Below, piece after piece: positions 15,911 through 23,493 of a stretch of DNA of 38,805 nucleotides. The DNA comes from GCA-001735895 sp964651385. GTDB taxonomy: Bacteria > Pseudomonadota > Gammaproteobacteria > GCA-001735895. Under the pieces are notes generated by a model, which was given only the letters and a program-made list of their open reading frames with translations, ran no database searches and was not told the DNA's origin. Each line of letters starts with the position of its first letter. Position 1 is the stretch's first letter. The DNA is taken from NCBI GenBank assembly GCA_964651385.1, contig CAZYYM010000024.1:1-38805 (forward strand), written 5' to 3'. The position numbers and the translations under genes were made by a program.

Positions 15911-16074
15911 ATGCAAAACTGGCATCCGTATCGCCAGGGCGTTCTATTTGCTCTGGTTACAGCCATCTGCCTCGGCTCGGTGCCATGCAATGGCTCGGCG
16001 TAGCCCCGGTTATTTCGGTATTGGTTGTTTCTATCGGTACTGGAATGGGTCGAAACGCACTAAACTTTCGCTAG
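15911..16074 (+). pseudogene. Probable EamA/DMT-family permease remnant
   Basis: An ATG at 15911 opens a frame (MQNWHPYRQGVLFALVTAICLGS) that looks like the first membrane segment of an EamA-type drug/metabolite exporter. It stops near 16003. In another frame, starting near 15986, MQWLGVAPVISVLVVSIGTG resembles the last membrane helix of the same family. The arrangement suggests an internal deletion that joined both gene ends out of frame. This is pattern recognition on short hydrophobic stretches and could be mistaken. Confidence 0.4.
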
Positions 16075-16136
16075 CATATTTCAATAACACATCAGATTGC
16101 TCGACTAACCAGCAGAAAAAACATGAGTAAAGCAAT

Positions 16137-16288
16137 ATGAATCCATCAACCCAGTGGTTCCGAAGTCCTACGCTGGGAAAGGTGGTTATGCCGATTAATC
16201 AGAACTTCGATCTGGCCGATTGAGCACATGCACATCTTGCCGTGGAAGCCCGCGAAACGGCAGTGGCGACGATTTTTGAAATTTAAAC
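16137..16288 (+). pseudogene. Quinone oxidoreductase (zinc-less MDR) C-terminal remnant
   Basis: An ATG at 16137 opens a 28-codon frame ending PINQNFDLAD then TGA. The same frame resumes as AHAHLAVEARETAVATIFEI and a stop at about 16288. Together these resemble the C-terminus of QorA-type oxidoreductases, whose pattern is roughly I-N-Q-x-Y-P-L-A-D-A-A-x-A-H-x-x-L-E-A-R-x-T-x-G. The bulk of the gene is missing. The short length keeps confidence moderate. Confidence 0.5.
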
Positions 16289-16507
16289 TGATTGTTTAGT
16301 TAAGTTTTTATCCCGATTTTGTGAACAAAATTTCATAATTCTGGATAGCTCAAATTATCCAATTCAGGACATTTTTGATCGGTTATAAGTATATTAATAT
16401 TACGATGCGTCAAATTTATTTATTGTTTATTTTCAATAAGTTATAAACATATCTTATCAAATTTAGTTAAATTTCGTCATTTATTTGACAGATGTGCTGA
16501 ATACCAT

Positions 16508-16523
16508 TGTGAAGCAGTTCACA
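16508..16523. promoter_or_regulatory. CRP/FNR-family binding site (perfect CRP consensus half-sites)
   Basis: TGTGA-AGCAGT-TCACA matches the CRP core TGTGA-N6-TCACA exactly, and the symmetric arms extend to TTGTGAA/TTCACAA. Its centre (16515.5) lies about 60 bases upstream of the start expected from the TAATAA element at 16564-16569, a class I activator spacing, and about 163 bases before the DUF1127 ATG. A CRP-like site is clearly seen; the regulator and the start site are inferred. Confidence 0.7.
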
Positions 16524-16609
16524 AAAATTCAGAACAGATAAACTGTTATGGTTAACTGTTACGTAATAATTTCCATTTATCTGTATCTGTTACTATGACA
16601 GTTGATAAC

Positions 16610-16615
16610 TATAAT
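16610..16615 (+). promoter_or_regulatory. Candidate -10 element for DUF1127 gene
   Basis: A perfect TATAAT lies 63 bases before the ATG at 16679. No good -35 hexamer sits at the right spacing, so it may be an activator-dependent promoter. A second candidate -10 (TAATAA at 16564-16569) fits the CRP-like site spacing better. Confidence 0.35.
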
Positions 16616-16678
16616 AAGCGTCATCAATTAACAGTGCTGTCCGGCCTAGTCAACTGGACAACTTATCGGAGAAACGCC

Positions 16679-16918
16679 ATGACAACTTTAAATCGCCACC
16701 AAATCATCGATGATCTTGCTATCAGTGAAGGTCTTTACAGCCTGGTCCGTCGCGGCGAGGAAGTGTTCAAAACAGTATCAAAAACATTGAATACCTGGGC
16801 CACTCGCACAAAAGATCGTCGCCAACTGGCCTCGATGAGTGATCGCATGCTAACCGACATTGGTTTGTCCCGGGTTGTTGTCGCGGTTGAAGTTAACAAA
16901 TACTTTTGGCAGCGCTAG
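16679..16918 (+). CDS. Small DUF1127 (YjiS-like) protein
   Basis: A 79-residue protein whose C-terminal half, TKDRRQLASMSDRMLTDIGLSR (about 45-65), is the DUF1127/YjiS motif: R-x-L-x-x-M-x-D-x-x-L-x-D-I-G-L-x-R. The first ATG of the frame is at 16595, but the ATG at 16679 has a Shine-Dalgarno GGAG about 10 bases upstream and gives a typical length. Small DUF1127 proteins are arginine-rich, often stress- or nutrient-regulated, and some bind RNA and affect phosphate, carbon and nitrogen metabolism. Function here is unknown. It is a single-gene unit with its own regulated promoter and terminator. Confidence 0.82.
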   Translation: MTTLNRHQIIDDLAISEGLYSLVRRGEEVFKTVSKTLNTWATRTKDRRQLASMSDRMLTDIGLSRVVVAVEVNKYFWQR

Positions 16919-16977
16919 AAATACCGGCAGTTAAATACTGGTCGGAAAGATTTACTCCCCCCTCCTCGTTATATTCA

Positions 16978-16999
16978 GGCCAAGGATGGCCGGTTTTTT
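16978..16999 (+). terminator. Rho-independent terminator after DUF1127 gene
   Basis: A 5-bp GC-rich stem GGCCA/TGGCC (16978-16982 and 16987-16991) with an AGGA tetraloop is followed by GG and a run of six T (16994-16999). It lies about 60 bases past the DUF1127 stop and before the TPR gene. The stem is short, but the loop and T-run are typical. Confidence 0.65.
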
Positions 17000-17115
17000 A
17001 TACAAGCTTGTCTTGTCAGATATTGCTAGAATTACCTGATTAACGCTGACAGGTACGACTCGTCCTTCGTGAGCATGAATACCTTTTCAAGAAAGGTCGA
17101 ATACAGGCAATATTT

Positions 17116-17685
17116 ATGAATTTCAATCCTAAAATCTGGATTCCGATGGCCCTGTTTCAAGTCGCCTTCGGACTGGCTGTGTTTGCCATTACTCGCCAAT
17201 ATTACCTGCCTGAGGTAACCAAAATTAAGGCTGAAACTATACCATCTTCGAGCGTGGCGTTGGACCGTATCACCGGAACCAACCCACCACTGAATAATTT
17301 ATCAACATTTAATCAATTGAAAGGCTCAAAAGACCCCGCCGAATTATCACGTCGGGCCAATGAATTATTTGCCGGTAAACAATTCCAGCGTGCTGCCGAA
17401 TTGTATGCTGAATTATTGGCTTTTGATCCGAACAATGTGAATACTTATAACAATTTGGGCATCACGCTGCACTATCTGGGTCGGTCGGCTGAAGCTATTG
17501 GGAAATTAAATGAAGGTATCGCGGTAGATTCTACATATCAGAGAATCTGGCTTACGCTCGGTTATGTGAATAGTCAAGTCGGTAACACCAGGCAGGCACG
17601 TTCTGCACTTGAAACCGCTGTTAAAATGGATTCCGACAACGAAATCGGTCAATCCGCTATAAAAATGTTGAATGACCTGCCCTAA
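17116..17685 (+). CDS. Membrane-anchored TPR-repeat protein
   Basis: A 189-residue protein with an N-terminal hydrophobic helix (about 8-26, IWIPMALFQVAFGLAVFAI), a linker, and about three tetratricopeptide repeats from residue 75 on. These include ELSRRANELFAGKQFQRAAELYAELLAFDP, NVNTYNNLGITLHYLGRSAEAIGKLNEGIAVD and RIWLTLGYVNSQVGNTRQARSALETAVKMD. The topology predicts a TPR domain on the periplasmic side of a single anchor, probably a scaffold. No enzyme partner is adjacent. The specific role is unknown. Confidence 0.75.
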   Translation: MNFNPKIWIPMALFQVAFGLAVFAITRQYYLPEVTKIKAETIPSSSVALDRITGTNPPLNNLSTFNQLKGSKDPAELSRRANELFAGKQFQRAAELYAELLAFDPNNVNTYNNLGITLHYLGRSAEAIGKLNEGIAVDSTYQRIWLTLGYVNSQVGNTRQARSALETAVKMDSDNEIGQSAIKMLNDLP

Positions 17686-17762
17686 AACGCCTTCAATGAT
17701 ATTACTTAAGACGAATCTGACTGCTGTGGCTTAAACTACTGCCAAGTCACTTTGCGCCATTT

Positions 17763-18524
17763 TCAATTCCTCAATCTATACCCCGTTTTAAACATCCACC
17801 AAACCAGCAATAAACAAAGTATCAGAAAAATGCATATCATCGCCAAACTGATGCCAACACTAACGTCGGCGACCTCAAAAAAGCTCCAGCGAAATCCACT
17901 GATCAAATAAAGCACTGGATTAAACAGCGTCACCGTTTGCCAGACCGGTGGTAGCATGCTCACCGAATAGAAACTTCCGCCAAGAAACACCAGCGGCGTA
18001 ATTACCAGCATTGGGATTAGCTGCAATTTTTCGAAATTAGTCGCCCACAGGCCGATAATAAAACCAAACAGGCTGAAAGAAATACAAGTCAATACCAAAA
18101 ATGCCACCATCCATACCGGGTGAGCAATATTCAAATCGACAAACAAATTGGCAGTTACCAGAATGATACAGCCCAGTATCAAGGATTTTGTCGCGGCTGC
18201 GCCGACATAACCAACAACAATTTCGAAAAAAGAAATCGGCGCTGACATGACTTCGTAAATGGTGCCAGTAAACTTCGGAAAAAATATCCCAAACGAAGCA
18301 TTGGAAATACTTTGTGTGAGTAATGACAGCATGACCAGTCCAGGCACGATGAATACGCCATAAGAAACACCGTCAATTTCCCGAATACGTGAGCCAATCG
18401 CTGATCCAAAGACGACAAAATACAATGAGGTTGATATAACCGGCGACGCAATCGTCTGCATGAGTGTGTACCAGGCCCGCAACATCTCGTATTTGTAAAT
18501 GACTCGAATGGCCTGATAGTTCAT
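17763..18524 (-). CDS. yadH: ABC-2 type exporter permease (YadH-like)
   Basis: A 253-residue membrane protein with six predicted helices and the ABC2 signature segment (GVFIVPGLVMLSLL, then SAPISFFEIVVGYVGAAATKSLILG and TPLVFLGGSFYSVSMLPPVWQTV). Length and pattern match E. coli YadH. The gene begins 4 bases inside the end of the ATPase gene (ATGA overlap), so the two are translationally coupled. Substrate is unknown in the family. Confidence 0.85.
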   Translation of the reverse strand: MNYQAIRVIYKYEMLRAWYTLMQTIASPVISTSLYFVVFGSAIGSRIREIDGVSYGVFIVPGLVMLSLLTQSISNASFGIFFPKFTGTIYEVMSAPISFFEIVVGYVGAAATKSLILGCIILVTANLFVDLNIAHPVWMVAFLVLTCISFSLFGFIIGLWATNFEKLQLIPMLVITPLVFLGGSFYSVSMLPPVWQTVTLFNPVLYLISGFRWSFFEVADVSVGISLAMICIFLILCLLLVWWMFKTGYRLRN

Positions 18525-19447
18525 GCTTTGGATCTCACCAGTTTGACAAATATTTCTTCCAGCGAACTCTGGCTGGTATGGAGGTCCTTCAGTGATAAAC
18601 CGGCCTTATTCATCATCTGAAGTAAGGCAGTAATACCGGTGCGCTCACCCTGAGTGTTATAGGTATAAGTCAGTTGCATGCCATCCTCAGACAGGGCCAG
18701 GTCGTATTCCGACAAGCTATCGGGCAACGATTTCGCAGCCCGCTTTAAATCCAGCACCAGATGTTTCTTGCCCAAATCGCGCATCAGATCCTGTTTGTTA
18801 TCGACCAATAATAATTCTCCCCCCGTGATAATACCGACCCGATCGGCAATTTCTTCGGCTTCCTCGATATAGTGGGTAGTCAATATAATTGTCACCCCTG
18901 ACTGATTCAGACCCCGCACCAGTTGCCACATGTCCTTACGTAACTCGACATCGACACCGGCCGTGGGCTCGTCAAGAAACAATATACGCGGCTCATGCGA
19001 CAATGCCTTGGCGATTAAAACGCGACGTTTCATACCACCGGAAAGTTCGCGAAGCTCGCTATTCCTCTTATCCAGTAAACTCAGGTCCTTGAGTAATTGT
19101 TCCAGATAGGTCGAATTCGGCTTTTTGCCGAACAATCCACGACTGAAATTGACTGTATTCCAGACCGTATCGAAAGCACCCAGAGTCAGTTCCTGGGGCA
19201 CCAGCCCGATCAATTCTCGAGTCTGCCGATAAGCTTTGACATTATCCCGTCCTGCTACGGTAACCGATCCCGTGCTGGCCGCGACTATGCCGCAGATGAT
19301 AGAAATCAGCGTGGTCTTGCCTGCACCATTTGGTCCGAGTAGCGCAAGAATCTCGCCATCGTTGATTTCAAGATTAATGTCTGAGAGCGCCTTATGGCCG
19401 CTCTCGTAAATTTTTGAGAGCTGAGAAATATTGATTATCGGTTGCAT
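18521..19447 (-). CDS. yadG: ABC-2 type exporter ATPase (YadG-like)
   Basis: A 308-residue ATPase. Walker A GPNGAGKTT, Q-loop GLVPQE, signature LSGGMKRRVLIAKAL, Walker B ILFLDEPTAGVDVELR and H-loop ILTTHYIEEAEE are intact. The C-terminal extension ending SLEEIFVKLVRS is also found in E. coli YadG, which has the same length. With the YadH-like permease it forms a two-component exporter of unknown substrate. Transcription runs away from the thioesterase gene, and the promoter should lie in 19448-19576. Confidence 0.87.
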   Translation of the reverse strand: MQPIINISQLSKIYESGHKALSDINLEINDGEILALLGPNGAGKTTLISIICGIVAASTGSVTVAGRDNVKAYRQTRELIGLVPQELTLGAFDTVWNTVNFSRGLFGKKPNSTYLEQLLKDLSLLDKRNSELRELSGGMKRRVLIAKALSHEPRILFLDEPTAGVDVELRKDMWQLVRGLNQSGVTIILTTHYIEEAEEIADRVGIITGGELLLVDNKQDLMRDLGKKHLVLDLKRAAKSLPDSLSEYDLALSEDGMQLTYTYNTQGERTGITALLQMMNKAGLSLKDLHTSQSSLEEIFVKLVRSKA

Positions 19448-19627
19448 CGCGCGATTCTACTATCAGATTTACTTACTGCCTATTACTTATGTATCACAAC
19501 TGATAATCGATGAGTCAAATCCGCGAAGCGGCTTCGTCCGTGAGGATCAAGGATAAGACCTTCACACAAAAAGCATATGCATTTAAACTGGCAAAATACT
19601 AACAGAATAAATTTACTTCTCAAGACC

Positions 19628-20077
19628 ATGCTAAAACTACACAACGAACCCCTGCAAGACAATTGGCTGGATGACTATGGCCACCTCAACGAAGCTTTTT
19701 ACCTGGTTCCATTTACCAACACCACCTGGAAGTTTCAGGACTATTTCAATATCGGCGTCGATTACTTCGAGGAAACAGGCTGTGCGATTTACACGGTCGA
19801 AACGCATTTACGTTATGTCAACGAAGTACGTTCCCCGGCACTCATCGAAGTAGAAACCATCGTGCTCGGATCAGACGCAAAAAAGATCTGGTTTGCACAC
19901 ATTATGGTAGTGGATGGTGTAACCTGCGCCACGGGTGAGTTCATGACATTGCATTATAGTACGCGTGACAATCGAACAGTAGCCCTGCCTGAAGCGACAC
20001 AACAGGCGTTAAAACAGGCTGAAGTATACGAGAAACCCGACTGGGTTGGCGGCCGAATCAATTTGGTCAAGAAGTAA
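19628..20077 (+). CDS. Hotdog-fold acyl-CoA thioesterase (betainyl-CoA thioesterase-like)
   Basis: A 149-residue 4-hydroxybenzoyl-CoA-thioesterase-type protein. The core D-D-Y-G-H-L-N-E-A-F-Y-L near the N-terminus carries the family's catalytic Asp/Tyr-Gly-His-x-N pattern. It is followed by VDYFEETGCAIYTVETHLRYVNEV. The arrangement resembles the thioesterase of carnitine degradation (CdhB type), but hotdog enzymes are hard to assign by eye. The ATG at 19628 is preferred; an upstream ATG at 19577 would add 17 residues with no family match. Its 3' end overlaps the convergent cupin gene by 11 bases. Confidence 0.7.
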   Translation: MLKLHNEPLQDNWLDDYGHLNEAFYLVPFTNTTWKFQDYFNIGVDYFEETGCAIYTVETHLRYVNEVRSPALIEVETIVLGSDAKKIWFAHIMVVDGVTCATGEFMTLHYSTRDNRTVALPEATQQALKQAEVYEKPDWVGGRINLVKK

Positions 20078-20729
20078 CCAGGGTCAGCGGCACATTCAAA
20101 AACACGCCAAACTCCTGCGCAATATTGCAGCTCACACGTGCATGCACCCTACCTTGTTTATCACGAAACGATTGTTCGCGGGTGGTCGGAAAGACGCCTT
20201 CATGCCAGATATTGGGATGAATATATAACCCCTGACTACCGTCGCACCAGAAAGCAACTATCTTGTCGAGGCTAATGTCATCACCGGGTAAAGCCGCAGG
20301 CACGACAAAAGGATCACCATTCAACGGATAGAATAGCTGCCCGCCATCGGGGTGATAATTCAAGTGCCATAACAGTACTCGTTCGACGCCAGTCTTGTGG
20401 TGTTGATTAGCATCTTTCGGATTACAGGACCAACCCAGCAAGTAGTCGCCTTCCACCGCATCGTTTCGGCCGCGTAATATGTCACCAACCCATTCGCTAT
20501 GAAATATACCCTCCACCGTGCCACCTTCATCACCGGTATCGGCATCAACCGGTCGCCAGCCCTGCGCGGGCCAACGTGCGATTTCGATATCAAACTCATC
20601 GGGATCATCTACCAGGTAACCATAACCCCTTAAGCTATTGGTATCTGCCCTGATCACAGGGACATCATGCCAGGGTAATTGCGATGGCACATCAGGACTT
20701 AAATAGTCAATCGCTTTGGAGCCATTCAT
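20067..20729 (-). CDS. AllA-like cupin (ureidoglycolate lyase family)
   Basis: A 220-residue protein whose C-terminal half matches the ureidoglycolate lyase family: GGQLFYPLNGDPFVVPAALPG, then AFWCDGSQGLYIHPNIWHEGVFP. This aligns with E. coli AllA G-T-Q-A-F-I-P and Q-G-V-N-Y-H-R-N-V-W-H-H. It is longer than AllA (160), with about 60 extra N-terminal residues. The ATG at 20729 is one base after the SDR stop, so it is the last gene of the transporter operon. Other purine or ureide genes are absent from the window, so a different cupin substrate is likely. Family level is good, reaction unknown. Confidence 0.68.
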   Translation of the reverse strand: MNGSKAIDYLSPDVPSQLPWHDVPVIRADTNSLRGYGYLVDDPDEFDIEIARWPAQGWRPVDADTGDEGGTVEGIFHSEWVGDILRGRNDAVEGDYLLGWSCNPKDANQHHKTGVERVLLWHLNYHPDGGQLFYPLNGDPFVVPAALPGDDISLDKIVAFWCDGSQGLYIHPNIWHEGVFPTTREQSFRDKQGRVHARVSCNIAQEFGVFLNVPLTLVTS

Positions 20730-20730
20730 G

Positions 20731-21435
20731 TTAAAAGTTTTCTCTCCAAGGACGCATATCGACTTCCTGACTCCAGGCACTGCGATGCTGATTCAGTACC
20801 GCAAGGTAAGTATCGGCAATTGCATCGGGTTCAAGTTGTCCATCATTGGAATTGCCAGGAACCTGATCATTGTTTAAGTCACGACCGGGAGAAGCAATCG
20901 AGCCATCAATGATAAAATGGGCAATATGGATATTTTTAGGGCCCAGTTCGCGCGCCAGACTCTGCGTTAAACCACGCAGGGCAAACTTCCCCATCGCGAA
21001 TGGCGCATATTCTGGAAAGCCTTTGATACTTGCAGTGGCCCCCGTAAAAAACATTGCACCACTGCCTGACCGCAACATCCGACTGCTAGCCTGTTGCGCG
21101 ACCAGAAAGGCACCGTAAGCGCTTTGCATGAGTGAATCGTGAACCAGCTCCGGGTCTAGATCGGCTATTGGCCCCGCTGTATAGGCACTGGCATTATAAA
21201 GAACAACACCGGGAGTTCCGATACCTTTATCGGTTTCAATAAATAGATCAGCTACCTGTACCGGATCGGTTACATCGCAGCTGATGCTCAAAGCATCAAT
21301 TTCGCTGACAAGGCCTTTAAGTTTATCGATATTTCTCGCCGCCAGTACAACCCTCACACCCTGTTTCGCCAATGCTCTCGCAAAGGATGCGCTGATGCCG
21401 CTGCCTGCGCCAACAATAAGTGCCGTATTAATCAT
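20731..21435 (-). CDS. Atypical short-chain dehydrogenase lacking the catalytic Tyr
   Basis: A 234-residue Rossmann-fold SDR. The cofactor motif is GAGSGIS (9-15), LAARN follows strand 2 (NADP-type preference possible), and NASA takes the place of NNAG. The active-site segment reads Y143-APFAM-GK150: the position of the catalytic YxxxK tyrosine is Phe146, and the usual serine position (about 133) is Ala. A subfamily with F-A-x-x-K-F-A-L-R-G is known to exist, so this may be a real lineage with altered chemistry rather than a dead enzyme. It starts 25 bases after the permease gene and runs into the cupin gene. Confidence 0.8.
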   Translation of the reverse strand: MINTALIVGAGSGISASFARALAKQGVRVVLAARNIDKLKGLVSEIDALSISCDVTDPVQVADLFIETDKGIGTPGVVLYNASAYTAGPIADLDPELVHDSLMQSAYGAFLVAQQASSRMLRSGSGAMFFTGATASIKGFPEYAPFAMGKFALRGLTQSLARELGPKNIHIAHFIIDGSIASPGRDLNNDQVPGNSNDGQLEPDAIADTYLAVLNQHRSAWSQEVDMRPWRENF

Positions 21436-21460
21436 TAGTCCCTCCTTTGTCCGATAAAAT

Positions 21461-23491
21461 TTAATCTGATCCTGACTGCCTTGTTCGCCAGGCCTGGGTG
21501 CGTCGCATTAATTTATGCGTGATAAATAAATGGATCAATCGTGCGCTAACATTGGTATAAAAAATCATCATACCCATTGCTGCGGCAGGTGCAATATCGC
21601 CCGCGTCATCCATATTCAAAACTGCAATAGACGCCAACGCAGTATCAGGTGAATAGAGAAATATGACGGCAGATACCGTAGTCATTGCGTTCACGAACAG
21701 GTAAATCGAAATATCCAGAATCGACGGCAGACATACCGGTACCGTAACGCGAGAGAATAGTCTATAAAACGGCTGCTTCAGCGATGAGGCAACCGATTCA
21801 AATTCGCGGTCCATTTGTTTTAGTGCGGTTACCGCAGTCAGGTGTGAGACGGTATAAAAATGTGTCACGGTACAAATCACCAGTATGGCCAAAGTGGCGT
21901 ATATGCCGTTGAGTGGGTTCGCCGGATCGTTGAAGAAGAAAATATAGGCCAGGCCCAAAACCATGCCCGGAACCGCCATCGGCATCATAGCGAGGAATTG
22001 AAATGCCGAACGCATGGCGAAAAAACCATTGGTTTTTTCCACCACATAGGCTCCACAAAATACAACGATGGTACCGACGGCCGCTGTGAGTAAACCGAGC
22101 TGAATAGAATTCACATACGAACCCCAACCACCACCGTCCATGATTTCGAAATTATAGTTAGTTAAACTCAGTGATAAATCGTAGGGCCAGAATTTAATTA
22201 GCGCAGCGTACTGGCAAACTCCAATCAACCCGACTATAAATATGCCGACTAATGAGCAGTAAACCAGGCAAATCCAGTCGAATTGCTTATGCGGATGCGG
22301 CTCGTATGGCACCGAACGCGCCGACAACAAAGCCACCTGCCTCTTTTGAACAAAGCGATCGATTGAAAAGGCAAACAACGCTGGTATTAACAATACCACC
22401 GATACCACGGCACCCATTTCAAAGTTTTGCTGACCAATAACCTGTTTGTAAATATCGACTGCTAGCATATTGTACTGACCACCGATAACCTTGGGCAAAC
22501 CAAAATCGGTAATGACTAAATTAAATACCACGAAGGCCGCCGAAATCAGACCATATCGAGCACCTGGGATAGTTACTGTCCAGAAGGTTTTCCAGCGACT
22601 TGCACGTAAGGAAATGGCCGCCTCATAAAGTCTAGCATCAGAAATGCCAAGTGCCGTAGTAATGATGATCAGGGCGTGGGGGAAGGTAAAAAATACTGAG
22701 CCTATGACTATGCCAATAGGTCCGTATATAGACTCACCCATCAGTAAACCTTTTATCATACCCTGATTACCGAACAGATAAACCAGCGCGATGCCCGGCA
22801 GCAGAGACGGCACTAGTATCGGTATCATTGCAATTAATTTAAATACGCCCTTATACCTCATCGTACTGCGATTAATAGCGTAGGCGAAGCCAAAGGCCAG
22901 GGATACGGTGATAATTGTACTAATCGCTGCGATAGTTAAAGAGTTACCAATGGAACGAAATAATGCCGGCGTAGTAAAATAGGCGCGATAATTTTCCAGA
23001 CCGGTCGAACTCGATGGGCGCAATACCACACGCCTGAATTTATTCGAATCAAACTCGTGCCATTCAGTATCGGTAAAACGGTTACTGCCAACCAGAAACG
23101 AAGTATCTGAACTAACTTGTCGAAGCCGATATAAGGTCGAACTACGAAAACTAAAGTCCGGGAAAAACGTCGTCACGGATAAACGCCCATCGGAGCTGGT
23201 GGCAAGCTCCTCTGGTTTGACTAACTGCAGCTCATCATTAATGGCTTTCGCAGTCTGCGTCTTGCTCCAGCCTTCGCCTTTATCGACTTGAAATTCAAAA
23301 TTATCAAGGTCGAAGGCAAAGGTTGAAAATGATTTCGATAGCATGGCGTATAAAGGGAATGCCAGCGTAACGATTAAATACAGACCGATAACCAGCATGA
23401 AGGCCATCATGGTACGATCGTCCTTGCTGGTTTTAGGCCTAATTAGTGGGGCTTCGGTAGCACTATGAATTGCACTGTGGCCGGTCATCAC
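21461..23491 (-). CDS. Fused ABC permease of a putative 2-aminoethylphosphonate importer
   Basis: A 676-residue inner-membrane permease of the FbpB/PhnU2-AepW type: two six-helix modules, each with an EAA loop (YEAAISLRASRWKTFWTVTIPGA and FESVASSLKQPFYRLFSRVTVPV). The family is normally about 540-580 residues. Here about 100 extra residues lie between the first helix (about 30-55) and the rest of module one, predicted periplasmic (about 62-170, containing GEGWSKTQTAKAIND and FFPDFSFRSSTLYRLRQVSSD). It starts 2 bases after the ATPase gene. The substrate is inferred from the binding protein. Confidence 0.85.
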   Translation of the reverse strand: MMTGHSAIHSATEAPLIRPKTSKDDRTMMAFMLVIGLYLIVTLAFPLYAMLSKSFSTFAFDLDNFEFQVDKGEGWSKTQTAKAINDELQLVKPEELATSSDGRLSVTTFFPDFSFRSSTLYRLRQVSSDTSFLVGSNRFTDTEWHEFDSNKFRRVVLRPSSSTGLENYRAYFTTPALFRSIGNSLTIAAISTIITVSLAFGFAYAINRSTMRYKGVFKLIAMIPILVPSLLPGIALVYLFGNQGMIKGLLMGESIYGPIGIVIGSVFFTFPHALIIITTALGISDARLYEAAISLRASRWKTFWTVTIPGARYGLISAAFVVFNLVITDFGLPKVIGGQYNMLAVDIYKQVIGQQNFEMGAVVSVVLLIPALFAFSIDRFVQKRQVALLSARSVPYEPHPHKQFDWICLVYCSLVGIFIVGLIGVCQYAALIKFWPYDLSLSLTNYNFEIMDGGGWGSYVNSIQLGLLTAAVGTIVVFCGAYVVEKTNGFFAMRSAFQFLAMMPMAVPGMVLGLAYIFFFNDPANPLNGIYATLAILVICTVTHFYTVSHLTAVTALKQMDREFESVASSLKQPFYRLFSRVTVPVCLPSILDISIYLFVNAMTTVSAVIFLYSPDTALASIAVLNMDDAGDIAPAAAMGMMIFYTNVSARLIHLFITHKLMRRTQAWRTRQSGSD

Positions 23492-23493
23492 GA

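Larger units (their letters stand above)
16289..16678. other. AT-rich intergenic regulatory region upstream of DUF1127 gene
   Basis: About 390 bases, strikingly AT-rich compared with the flanking genes and rich in TTTA/TAAA words. It contains a perfect CRP-type palindrome at 16508-16523 and promoter-like -10 elements at 16564-16570 and 16610-16615. No coding frame is convincing. The base composition suits a strongly regulated promoter, possibly nucleoid-protein bound. Confidence 0.6.
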
